Shown: piece after piece, positions 1-5,312 of the stretch | How the letters are laid out: each line of letters opens with the position of its first letter | Position numbering within the stretch: the first letter of the stretch is position 1 | DNA from: an uncultured Thalassospira sp. | Lineage (GTDB): Bacteria > Pseudomonadota > Alphaproteobacteria > Rhodospirillales_A > Thalassospiraceae | Reading direction: 5' to 3' | DNA length: 5,312 nt | NCBI GenBank assembly: GCA_946885765.1 | Contig: CAMPHD010000257.1 | Coordinates: 1-5,312, forward strand | Made by a program: the position numbers and the translations under genes | Notes under the pieces: model-generated | What the model was told of the DNA's origin: nothing | The model's input: only the letters and a program-made list of their open reading frames with translations | The model's database searches: none

Positions 1-228
1 AAAGAAGCCTGTTCCAAGGCCTTGGGTAATTGATATCGTCCTGGTGTGTATCACAACACCATGGGGGTTGTGCATCAGCCGAGCGGCAAGCCCGACATGG
101 TGTTGATTGACGGCGCGCTGAAAAGACTTGAAGAATTGACGCCGACAGGGAAAGTTGCATCAGTTTATGTAACGCTGACAGACGAATACCCGTTGGCGAA
201 TGCGGTCGTGGTAATTTCGGCCGATTGA
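1..228 (+). pseudogene. acpS: Holo-[acyl-carrier-protein] synthase, 3' part, interrupted by an in-frame stop
   Basis: AcpS moves 4'-phosphopantetheine from CoA onto the conserved serine of apo-acyl carrier protein, which activates it for fatty acid synthesis. The window opens inside the gene. Frame 1 reads KEACSKALG, the family's KEA..KA.GTG motif, and the Glu of KEA is the known metal-ligand position. The next codons are AAT TGA where the family has Thr-Gly, so a stop falls at 31-33. After it the same frame stays open for 64 codons and is clearly AcpS: YRPGVYHN, then MGVVHQPSGKP, GALKRLEEL, VYVTLTDEYPLANAVVVIS, ending at TGA 226-228. The domain is therefore intact apart from the stop. A GTG at 46 or ATG at 61 could be mistaken for the start of a 60-aa protein, but that would lack the active site. 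It lies 30 nt upstream of lepB, its usual alphaproteobacterial neighbour. The family assignment is strong. Whether the gene is truly dead or carries a sequencing error is open. Confidence 0.8.
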
Positions 229-258
229 TTGGTAAAAAATGATTGGTTTAGATACTGA

Positions 259-1005
259 ATGGAAAAGCTAGTGCAAAAGAAGAAAACGGGTGGACTTCTG
301 GACACCTTGAAAACCGTTTTCTGGGCCATTGTGATCGCGCTTCTGGTTCGGACATTCGCGTTCGAGCCGTTTAATATTCCATCCGGATCGATGATCCCGA
401 CCTTGCTGGTTGGCGACTATTTGTTTGTGTCGAAATTTTCCTATGGATATTCAAAGCACAGCCTGCCATTCAGCGTGCCGCTGATTCCCGGTCGTATCAT
501 GTCGTCCGAGCCGGAACGCGGCGATGTGGTGGTTTTCAAACTGCCTGCTGATCCGACACAGGACTATATCAAACGTGTTATTGGTTTGCCGGGCGATACG
601 GTTCAGGTTACCAATGGTCGTTTGCTGATTAACGGCCAAACCGTCGAGCGTGACCGGATCGAGGATTACATCCTGACCGATGGCAGCGGGCAGGCAATTG
701 CCGTTCCGCAATATATCGAAACACTTCCGAATGGTAAGGTTCATCGTATCCTCGAAATCTTTGGCGATCAGGGGCCGAGCGACAACACGGAACCCTTTAC
801 CGTTCCCGAAGGGCATTTCTTCATGATGGGCGACAACCGCGACAATTCGGCGGACAGCCGCGCCTTCCCGTCGCGTTTCAGGTTTGTCCCGATCGAGAAC
901 CTCGTTGGACGTGCAGAATTCCTGTTCTATTCCAAAGACAGTTCTCAGCCGATCTATGACTTGGGCAGCATCCGGTTTGACCGGTTGTTCCAAGGGGTCA
1001 ACTAA
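259..1005 (+). CDS. lepB: Signal peptidase I (leader peptidase)
   Basis: LepB is the membrane-bound serine protease (family S26) that removes signal peptides from exported pre-proteins on the outer face of the inner membrane. The 248-aa product has a short basic N-terminus (KKK at 7-9) and one hydrophobic anchor at about residues 17-35. Box B is IPSGSM at 40-45 with catalytic Ser44. Box C is RGDVVVF at 87-93. Box D is YIKRVIGLPGD at 103-113 with the general base Lys105. Box E is GDNRDNSADSR at 191-201. All are intact, so the enzyme should be active. It is shorter than the two-anchor E. coli enzyme, as expected for a single-anchor alphaproteobacterial form. The ATG at 259 has no good Shine-Dalgarno sequence; an in-frame GTG at 271 has GGA 7 nt before it and would shorten the protein by four residues. 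The stop overlaps the rnc start (TAATG), suggesting coupled translation. Confidence 0.95.
   Translation: MEKLVQKKKTGGLLDTLKTVFWAIVIALLVRTFAFEPFNIPSGSMIPTLLVGDYLFVSKFSYGYSKHSLPFSVPLIPGRIMSSEPERGDVVVFKLPADPTQDYIKRVIGLPGDTVQVTNGRLLINGQTVERDRIEDYILTDGSGQAIAVPQYIETLPNGKVHRILEIFGDQGPSDNTEPFTVPEGHFFMMGDNRDNSADSRAFPSRFRFVPIENLVGRAEFLFYSKDSSQPIYDLGSIRFDRLFQGVN
992..997 (+). promoter_or_regulatory. Ribosome binding site for rnc
   Basis: AAGGGG lies 7 nt before the ATG at 1005, inside the last codons of lepB. It supports that start and independent ribosome loading on rnc, in addition to coupling through the TAATG junction. Confidence 0.6.
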
Positions 1006-1688
1006 TGGCCGAAACTGCGCCATTGATTGCTGAAATTGATCACGAATTTGCGCAACCCGATTTGCTTCGGGTTGCGTTGACGCATCGCAGTGCCGCCAAA
1101 GGCAAGGATGCGGTGAGTGGCGGCAATGAACGGCTGGAATTTCTTGGCGACAGGGTGCTGGGACTGGTCATTGCAGAAATGCTGTATACGCGGTTTGGTC
1201 GTGAACGCGAAGGCGCGATGGCCAAGCGTTTTGTTGCGCTTGTCCGCCGGGAAACGCTCGCAAGGCTGGCGCAGCAGATTGGCCTTGGTAACCATATCCA
1301 GATGGCAAAAGGTGAACGGGCCGCCGGTGCGGATACCAATCCCGCCATTTTATCTGATTGCATGGAAGCGGTGATTGCCGCACTCTATCTTGATGGCGGT
1401 CTGGAACCGGCAAGAGAATTTATCGAACGGCTTTGGTTGCCGCTTCTTGATGAAGCGCCCAAGCCGCCGCAGGACGCGAAAACCCGTTTGCAGGAACTTT
1501 TGCAGGGACGGGGCAAGCCACTGCCGAAATATGAAATGGTCGGTCGTCAGGGCCCAGCGCATGCACCGATCTTTACCATCGAGCTGACCACTGGCGACGG
1601 TGAAAATGTCAAAGCCGAGGGTAAATCGAAACGCGAGGCGGAACAATTGGCCGCCCAATTGATGTTGGATACACTGAACCATGAATGA
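1005..1688 (+). CDS. rnc: Ribonuclease III
   Basis: RNase III is a homodimeric, Mg2+-dependent endonuclease that cuts double-stranded RNA, including the 16S and 23S rRNA precursor stems and many mRNAs. The 227-aa length is normal for the family. The N-terminal nuclease domain (about 1-150) carries the signature NERLEFLGD at 41-49. Metal-binding acidic residues are Glu42, Glu45 and Asp49, with Asp118 and Glu121 in the second acidic motif (ILSDCMEAVIAALYLDGG). The C-terminal double-stranded-RNA-binding domain runs from about 157 to 225 and ends in the helix KSKREAEQLAAQLML. The start is ATG 1005, backed by AAGGGG at 992-997. The gene overlaps lepB by 1 nt and era by 8 nt. Because rnc begins inside the lepB stop codon, there is no separate leader of the kind RNase III cleaves to autoregulate rnc in E. 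coli; any autoregulation would need another site. Confidence 0.96.
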   Translation: MAETAPLIAEIDHEFAQPDLLRVALTHRSAAKGKDAVSGGNERLEFLGDRVLGLVIAEMLYTRFGREREGAMAKRFVALVRRETLARLAQQIGLGNHIQMAKGERAAGADTNPAILSDCMEAVIAALYLDGGLEPAREFIERLWLPLLDEAPKPPQDAKTRLQELLQGRGKPLPKYEMVGRQGPAHAPIFTIELTTGDGENVKAEGKSKREAEQLAAQLMLDTLNHE

Positions 1689-2619
1689 GGTTCCCACGCC
1701 TGTGAGCGAAGACAGATTACCTTATCAGCAGCGTTGCGGGTTCGTGGCGCTGGTCGGGGCGCCAAACGCCGGTAAATCAACCCTTCTGAACCAGCTTGTC
1801 GGTACAAAGGTATCGATTGTGTCGCCCAAGGTGCAGACGACACGGACGCGCGTGCGCGGAATCGTCATGACCGAGGACGCGCAACTTGTTTTCATCGATA
1901 CGCCGGGCATATTCGCACCAAAACGCCGTCTGGACCGCGCAATGGTCAAAGCCGCGTGGAACGGTGCGGACGATGCCGATCTGGTTGTGCTTGTTATCGA
2001 TGCCGGGGCAGGGATTACAGAAGAAGTTCGGGCCATCATCGACCAGCTAAAGACGCAGAACCGCAAGGCGATTCTTGCGATGAACAAGGTCGACAAGGTT
2101 GCCGACAAGGAAAAGCTTCTCCGTCTGTCGCAGGAGTTTTTCGCCGAAGAAGTTTTCACCGATGTCTTCATGATTTCGGCAAAGAAAGGTTCCGGCACAC
2201 AGGATCTGGTGAATTTCCTTGCTGCGAAAATGCCAGATGGTCCCTGGATGTTCCCGGAAGATGACGTTTCGGACATGCCGTTGCGTTTGCTGGCCGCCGA
2301 AATAACGCGCGAAAAGCTTTATTATCAGCTACAGCAGGAATTGCCGTATTCCGCAACGGTGGAAACCGAACTGTGGGAAGAACGCAAGGACGGATCGGTC
2401 AAGCTGGAGCAGACGATTTTCGTCGAGCGCGAGGGCCAGAAAGCCATCATCCTCGGCAAAGGCGGCAAGCGCATCAAGGCACTTGGCAGCGATGCCAGAA
2501 AGGAACTTGAGGCGATTTTTGAACGTCGCGTTCATCTGTTCCTGTTCGTCAAGGTGCGTGAAAACTGGGGCGATGATCCCAATCGCTTTGCGATGTGGGG
2601 ACTTGATCCCAACGCTTGA
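1681..2619 (+). CDS. era: GTPase Era, ribosome assembly factor
   Basis: Era is an essential GTPase that binds the 3' end of 16S rRNA and helps mature the 30S subunit. The 312-aa protein has both expected domains. In the GTPase domain, G1 (Walker A) is GAPNAGKS at 26-33, G2 lies in QTTRTR at 52-57, G3 is DTPG at 73-76, G4 is NKVD at 135-138 and G5 is SAK at 166-168. The C-terminal KH domain has VEREGQKAIILGKGGKRIK at 248-266, with the RNA-binding GKGG loop at 259-262. The N-terminus is about 18 residues longer than the start of the conserved fold. The ATG at 1681 lies within the end of rnc (8-nt overlap), and its nearest Shine-Dalgarno-like GGA is 11 nt away, so translation probably relies on coupling to rnc. 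Pairing with rnc is a widely conserved arrangement that fits a shared role in rRNA maturation. All key residues are present. Confidence 0.97.
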   Translation: MNEVPTPVSEDRLPYQQRCGFVALVGAPNAGKSTLLNQLVGTKVSIVSPKVQTTRTRVRGIVMTEDAQLVFIDTPGIFAPKRRLDRAMVKAAWNGADDADLVVLVIDAGAGITEEVRAIIDQLKTQNRKAILAMNKVDKVADKEKLLRLSQEFFAEEVFTDVFMISAKKGSGTQDLVNFLAAKMPDGPWMFPEDDVSDMPLRLLAAEITREKLYYQLQQELPYSATVETELWEERKDGSVKLEQTIFVEREGQKAIILGKGGKRIKALGSDARKELEAIFERRVHLFLFVKVRENWGDDPNRFAMWGLDPNA

Positions 2620-2659
2620 GGCATGTCCGACAAGCGAGACACGATTGTAGCCTGCCAGC

Positions 2660-2662
2660 AGG
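2660..2662 (+). promoter_or_regulatory. Ribosome binding site that decides the start of the 76-aa gene
   Basis: AGG, within AGCAGG, lies 7 nt before the ATG at 2670. This favours that ATG over the in-frame TTG at 2616, which overlaps the end of era and would add 18 residues unlike a membrane-protein N-terminus. Confidence 0.5.
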
Positions 2663-2669
2663 TTTGGAT

Positions 2670-2900
2670 ATGGAAAACGGATCTATCTGGGGAATAGTGT
2701 TGATCATCGCTGGCGCCGTTGCCGCGATGATCGTTGCACGTGTTGCTCGGCGACCTTTCCGTTACCGGCATGATGGTGAACGTATCCAGCGCGAGAAATC
2801 ATTCCTTTCGCGCCCGGTTAATCTTCTGGCTTTGCTGGCGGCCATTGCGACCTTCGTTCTCGGGTTGCTCTGGCGTTTGAATGGAAATGGACCGTCGTAA
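2670..2900 (+). CDS. Small membrane protein of unknown function (76 aa, two predicted membrane segments)
   Basis: I do not recognise this protein. From ATG 2670 it has 76 residues. Hydrophobic stretches run at about residues 6-23 (IWGIVLIIAGAVAAMIVA) and 50-68 (VNLLALLAAIATFVLGLLW). They are separated by a strongly basic loop, R24 to R48, containing RRPFRYRHDGER. By the positive-inside rule the loop should face the cytoplasm with both ends outside; this is inference. No catalytic motif or cysteine is visible. It starts 50 nt after era and ends in TAATG, sharing one base with the next small gene, so it is probably in the same transcript. The open frame, the suitable ribosome binding site, membrane-like composition and operon spacing make it a likely real gene. 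The function is unknown. Confidence 0.75.
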   Translation: MENGSIWGIVLIIAGAVAAMIVARVARRPFRYRHDGERIQREKSFLSRPVNLLALLAAIATFVLGLLWRLNGNGPS

Positions 2901-3067
2901 TGACCAGGCACCACAATGACCCGATTGATGATGCAATAGATCAGGTTGAAGGCAGCAATGCATTGAAACGTATTGTTTTTATTGTTGCGTTTATCTGCCT
3001 TGCATCAAGCCTTGTCGGGCTTTTCTTTCTTGTTACCCGTCTGATCGTGCCACGCGGCTTTTTCTAG
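2900..3067 (+). CDS. Very small membrane protein of unknown function (55 aa, one predicted membrane segment)
   Basis: This short gene reads ATG ACC AGG CAC CAC ... GGC TTT TTC TAG and encodes 55 residues. The N-terminal 20 residues are polar and acidic (NDPIDDAIDQVEGSN). KR at 23-24 then precedes a single hydrophobic segment at 25-45 (IVFIVAFICLASSLVGLFFLV), followed by a short tail with R47, R52 and a terminal GFF. It has no signal-peptide cleavage pattern that I would trust and is more like a single-span anchor. The start overlaps the previous stop (TAATG), which suggests translational coupling to the 76-aa gene. The only nearby Shine-Dalgarno-like sequence is a weak GGAC 8 nt upstream. The stop lies 9 nt before recO, with the recO ribosome binding site overlapping it. 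Together the two small genes fill the era-recO gap almost completely. I do not recognise a family. Confidence 0.68.
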   Translation: MTRHHNDPIDDAIDQVEGSNALKRIVFIVAFICLASSLVGLFFLVTRLIVPRGFF

Positions 3068-3070
3068 AGG
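3066..3070 (+). promoter_or_regulatory. Ribosome binding site for recO
   Basis: AGAGG lies 6 nt before the ATG at 3077 and overlaps the TAG stop of the 55-aa gene. It fixes the recO start and ties recO translation to the small upstream gene. Confidence 0.65.
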
Positions 3071-3076
3071 TGCAGG

Positions 3077-3832
3077 ATGGATTGGCGTGATGATGCGATC
3101 GTCCTGTCCACACGCAAACTCGGTGAAAATTCAGTACGTCTTTCGGTTCTGACGCGCGACTATGGCCGATATGCCGGTATGGTACGCGGGGCGACCAGCA
3201 AATCCATGCGCGGCACACTTGAGCCCGGAAACGAAGTCCGGGTGGGTTGGTCGGCCAGACTGGCTGAACATCTGGGGCAGTTTCGCTGTGAATTGACCGG
3301 GGCGCATGTCGCCGATCTTTTGCTTTCCCCCGGGCCGCTGATGGCATTGAGTTCGGCCTGTGCCATGCTTGAAGTCACTTTGCCGGAACGCGAGGCACAT
3401 GCATCGTTATATCATGGTACTGTTGCACTGCTTTCGGCCTTAAAAACAGAGCAATGGCTGGCATCCTATATCCGGTGGGAAGTCGGATTGCTTGACGAGC
3501 TTGGCTATGGGCTAAGCCTTGATCGTTGTGCAGCAACCGATGTTGCTGATGATCTGTGCTTTGTTTCACCCAAAAGTGGCCGGGCCGTCTCCGAGGCCGC
3601 AGGCACGGCATATCGTGATCGTTTGCTGCCATTACCGGCATTTCTGGCCGGTGGGAGGGCATCACAAAGCAGCCGGGAACAGGGATTGAACGAACAATTC
3701 CGCCAGGGGCTTAAACTGACCGGATTTTTCATTCATCGCGATATTTTTGAAGCAAAAGGTGTGAAACCCGTTGCGGCCCGCGACAGACTGGTAAGCCATA
3801 TCTGGCGATCTGCGGATGCGGGTGAAAAATAA
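3077..3832 (+). CDS. recO: DNA repair protein RecO
   Basis: RecO works with RecR (and RecF) in recombinational repair: it binds DNA and SSB, anneals single strands and helps load RecA. The 251-aa length is normal. Residues 1 to about 80 form the N-terminal OB fold, with the family pattern MDWRDDAIVLSTRKLGENSV, VLTRDYGRYAGMVRGATS at 24-41, LEPGNEV at 48-54 and WSARLAEHLG at 58-67. The helical C-terminal domain contains YIRWEVGLLDELGYGLSLD at 131-149, then RCAAT and VSPKSGRAVS, typical of alphaproteobacterial RecO. Only two cysteines lie in this region, so I see no four-cysteine zinc site like that of some other RecO proteins. The start ATG 3077 is supported by AGAGG at 3066-3070. It follows the 55-aa gene by 9 nt and is probably the last gene of the lepB-rnc-era transcript. 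No intrinsic terminator is evident after its stop. Confidence 0.94.
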   Translation: MDWRDDAIVLSTRKLGENSVRLSVLTRDYGRYAGMVRGATSKSMRGTLEPGNEVRVGWSARLAEHLGQFRCELTGAHVADLLLSPGPLMALSSACAMLEVTLPEREAHASLYHGTVALLSALKTEQWLASYIRWEVGLLDELGYGLSLDRCAATDVADDLCFVSPKSGRAVSEAAGTAYRDRLLPLPAFLAGGRASQSSREQGLNEQFRQGLKLTGFFIHRDIFEAKGVKPVAARDRLVSHIWRSADAGEK

Positions 3833-3858
3833 ATACCGTACTTTGATGCGGACTTGTG

Positions 3859-3886
3859 TTGACCAGAACCGTACCCGCCGTAGTAT
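3859..3886 (+). promoter_or_regulatory. Probable sigma-70-type promoter for parC
   Basis: The 139-nt gap between recO and parC (3833-3971) contains TTGACC at 3859-3864 (5 of 6 matches to the -35 consensus). After a 16-nt spacer comes TAGTAT at 3881-3886 (4 of 6 matches to the -10). Transcription would start near 3893 and give a leader of roughly 80 nt. This is the only sizeable gap in the window and sits just before a gene of unrelated function, which supports a separate transcription unit. The rest of the gap shows no convincing hairpin, terminator or repeat. Confidence 0.5.
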
Positions 3887-3971
3887 GTTGCCAAAATGGT
3901 GATTGAGCGCCGGATAATGGACTGAATTGCCGAATTTATTGCAACCTGCCAAACAACAAGAAAAATCGTTC

Positions 3972-5312
3972 ATGAGCACCAAGACTTCCGATCCGGCCAA
4001 TGCCGGTCAAATCAGGGAAACGCGCCTTGCGGACGCGTTGAGCGAACGTTACCTCGCTTATGCCATGTCGACGATCATGTCGCGCTCTCTTCCGGATGTG
4101 CGCGATGGTCTGAAACCTGTGCATCGGCGGCTGCTTTATGCGATGCGCCAGCTAAAACTTGATCCGGCACAGGGCTTCAAGAAATGCGCCCGTGTTGTCG
4201 GTGACGTGATCGGTAAGTATCACCCGCATGGTGATCAGTCGGTCTATGACGCGCTTGTGCGTTTGGCACAGGATTTTGCCGTTCGTTATCCGTTGGTCGA
4301 CGGGCAGGGTAACTTTGGCAATATTGATGGCGATAACGCAGCCGCTATGCGTTATACCGAGGCCCGCATGACAGCGGTTGCCGCGGCGCTGATGAATGGC
4401 CTTGATGAAGATGCGGTTGATTTCCGCCCGACATATGACGGCGAAGACCATGAACCGATTGTTATGCCGGCAGCGTTTCCGAACCTGCTGGCAAACGGGG
4501 CAGCGGGCATTGCGGTTGGTATGGCAACCAACATTCCGCCCCATAATGCTGGCGAACTTTGCGCAGGCTTGATCAAGCTGATCGACAATCCCGATACGTC
4601 GATTGCGGAACTGGTGCGGTGTGTGCCGGGGCCGGATTTCCCGACAGGTGGTGTTCTGGTCGAGCCGCGCGAAAATATCCTTGAAGCATACGCCACCGGG
4701 CGCGGTTCCTTCCGTCTGCGCGCCAAATGGGAAGTCGAGAAGCTTAGTCACGGGCTGTTCCAGGTTGTTGTGACTGAAATTCCCTATCAGGTCCAGAAAG
4801 CCAAACTGGTCGAGCGTATTGCCGATCTTATGGTTCTTAAGAAGCTGCCGCTTCTGGCTGATGTTCGCGATGAGTCGACCGATCTTATCCGTCTAGTGTT
4901 CGAACCGCGCACCCGGGCCGTCGAACCAGAACATCTGATGGAAATGCTGTTCAAGAATACCGAACTGGAAATCCGGTTTGGTTTGAACATGAACGTTCTG
5001 GACGGGGACAACACCCCACGCGTGATGAACCTGCGTGAGGTGCTGCGTGCGTTTCTGGCGCATCGGCAGGATGTTCTGATCCGTCGTTCCAACCATCGAC
5101 TGGCCAAGATCAATCATCGTCTTGAAGTTCTTGATGGTTATCTCGTTGCCTATCTGAACCTCGATGAAGTCATTCGCATCATCCGGTTCGAGGATGAGCC
5201 GAAGGTTTCGTTGATGACGACCTTCAACCTGACAGAGGTTCTGGCGGATGCGCTCCTTCATTTGCGTCTTCGGTCGTTTCGCTCGCTCGAAGAAATGGCA
5301 ATCAAGAACGAG
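3972..5312 (+). CDS. parC: DNA topoisomerase IV subunit A, N-terminal 447 residues (runs off the window)
   Basis: ParC is the DNA-cutting subunit of topoisomerase IV, which with ParE separates linked daughter chromosomes and relaxes supercoils. The frame is open from ATG 3972 to the window edge, giving 447 codons of a protein usually about 740-750 aa. Features include [20 protein letters not shown] at 24-43, [14 protein letters not shown] at 45-58, and the quinolone-resistance region with [14 protein letters not shown] at 82-95. Catalytic Tyr128 sits in [11 protein letters not shown], and NIPPHN follows in the winged-helix/tower region. [10 protein letters not shown] at 113-122 favours ParC over GyrA, which usually has GS(M/V)DGD there. 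Residue 89 is Gln where E. coli GyrA has Ser83; Asp93 matches GyrA Asp87. The start has only a weak ribosome binding site (AAGAAA, 3958-3963). No in-frame alternative start lies just upstream. The lack of overlap with recO and the promoter at 3859-3886 suggest separate transcription. Confidence 0.93.
   Translation, partial: MSTKTSDPANAGQIRETRLADALSERYLAYAMSTIMSRSLPDVRDGLKPVHRRLLYAMRQLKLDPAQGFKKCARVVGDVIGKYHPHGDQSVYDALVRLAQDFAVRYPLVDGQGNFGNIDGDNAAAMRYTEARMTAVAAALMNGLDEDAVDFRPTYDGEDHEPIVMPAAFPNLLANGAAGIAVGMATNIPPHNAGELCAGLIKLIDNPDTSIAELVRCVPGPDFPTGGVLVEPRENILEAYATGRGSFRLRAKWEVEKLSHGLFQVVVTEIPYQVQKAKLVERIADLMVLKKLPLLADVRDESTDLIRLVFEPRTRAVEPEHLMEMLFKNTELEIRFGLNMNVLDGDNTPRVMNLREVLRAFLAHRQDVLIRRSNHRLAKINHRLEVLDGYLVAYLNLDEVIRIIRFEDEPKVSLMTTFNLTEVLADALLHLRLRSFRSLEEMAIKNE

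Noticed and set aside
46..228. A separate 60-aa protein starting at GTG 46
   Set aside because: It is the C-terminal part of AcpS in the same frame as the upstream KEACSKALG segment. It lacks the active site and has no ribosome binding site of its own.
229..256. Promoter upstream of lepB (TTGGTA / GATACT, 16-nt spacer)
   Set aside because: Both boxes match the consensus at only 4 of 6 positions, and the predicted start would fall after the lepB ATG. It is too weak to annotate.
451..1023. Minus-strand 190-aa open frame opposite lepB
   Set aside because: Shadow of a strongly conserved coding sequence; the translation resembles no family and has no start context.
2651..2662. Palindrome CCTGCCAGCAGG as a terminator hairpin after era
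   Set aside because: The stem is only 4-5 bp with a tiny loop and no T-run follows; it also overlaps the ribosome binding site of the next gene.
2623..2697. 24-codon ORF just after era (ATG 2623 to TAG)
   Set aside because: The GAGG before it is only 1 nt from the ATG, the peptide has no recognisable character, and it overlaps the better-supported 76-aa gene in another frame.
3893..3898. Hairpin CCA-AAA-TGG in the recO-parC gap
   Set aside because: A 3-bp stem is not meaningful, and no other inverted repeat with a T-run was found in the gap.
4152..4751. Minus-strand 199-aa open frame opposite parC
   Set aside because: It lies wholly opposite the conserved catalytic part of ParC; codon bias on the coding strand readily produces such frames.

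Overview
The window is a stretch of ordinary bacterial chromosome, all genes on the + strand. It looks alphaproteobacterial: the order acpS - lepB - rnc - era - recO - parC is a housekeeping arrangement I associate with that class, and the RNase III, Era, RecO and ParC sequences have the alphaproteobacterial look. A Rhodospirillales relative such as Thalassospira is my guess, based on general resemblance only. I see no mobile element, CRISPR array, rRNA, tRNA or sign of horizontal transfer, and no convincing new system.

Layout. 1-228 is the 3' part of acpS (holo-ACP synthase). Its reading frame is broken by an in-frame TGA at 31-33, exactly in the conserved GTG motif. 259-1005 is lepB (signal peptidase I), 1005-1688 is rnc (RNase III) and 1681-2619 is era (ribosome-assembly GTPase). 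These three are packed tightly, with lepB/rnc overlapping as TAATG and rnc/era overlapping by 8 nt. Between era and recO lie two small, unrecognised membrane-protein genes. The first is 76 aa with two predicted membrane segments (2670-2900); the second is 55 aa with one (2900-3067). They overlap by one base in another TAATG junction. recO (3077-3832) follows 9 nt later with a clear ribosome binding site. A 139-nt gap then holds a plausible sigma-70-type promoter (TTGACC / TAGTAT), and parC (topoisomerase IV subunit A) runs from 3972 off the right edge.

How it fits together. From lepB to recO the spacing suggests one transcript with translational coupling. It would carry protein export (LepB), RNA processing and 30S maturation (RNase III, Era) and recombinational repair (RecO). 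parC is probably a separate transcription unit driven by its own promoter. I see no convincing intrinsic terminator between recO and parC.

The points most worth a second look are the stop codon inside acpS, which is usually essential; the pair of small membrane-protein genes, whose second member is short enough for many gene callers to miss; and the Gln in ParC where quinolone-sensitive enzymes carry Ser.
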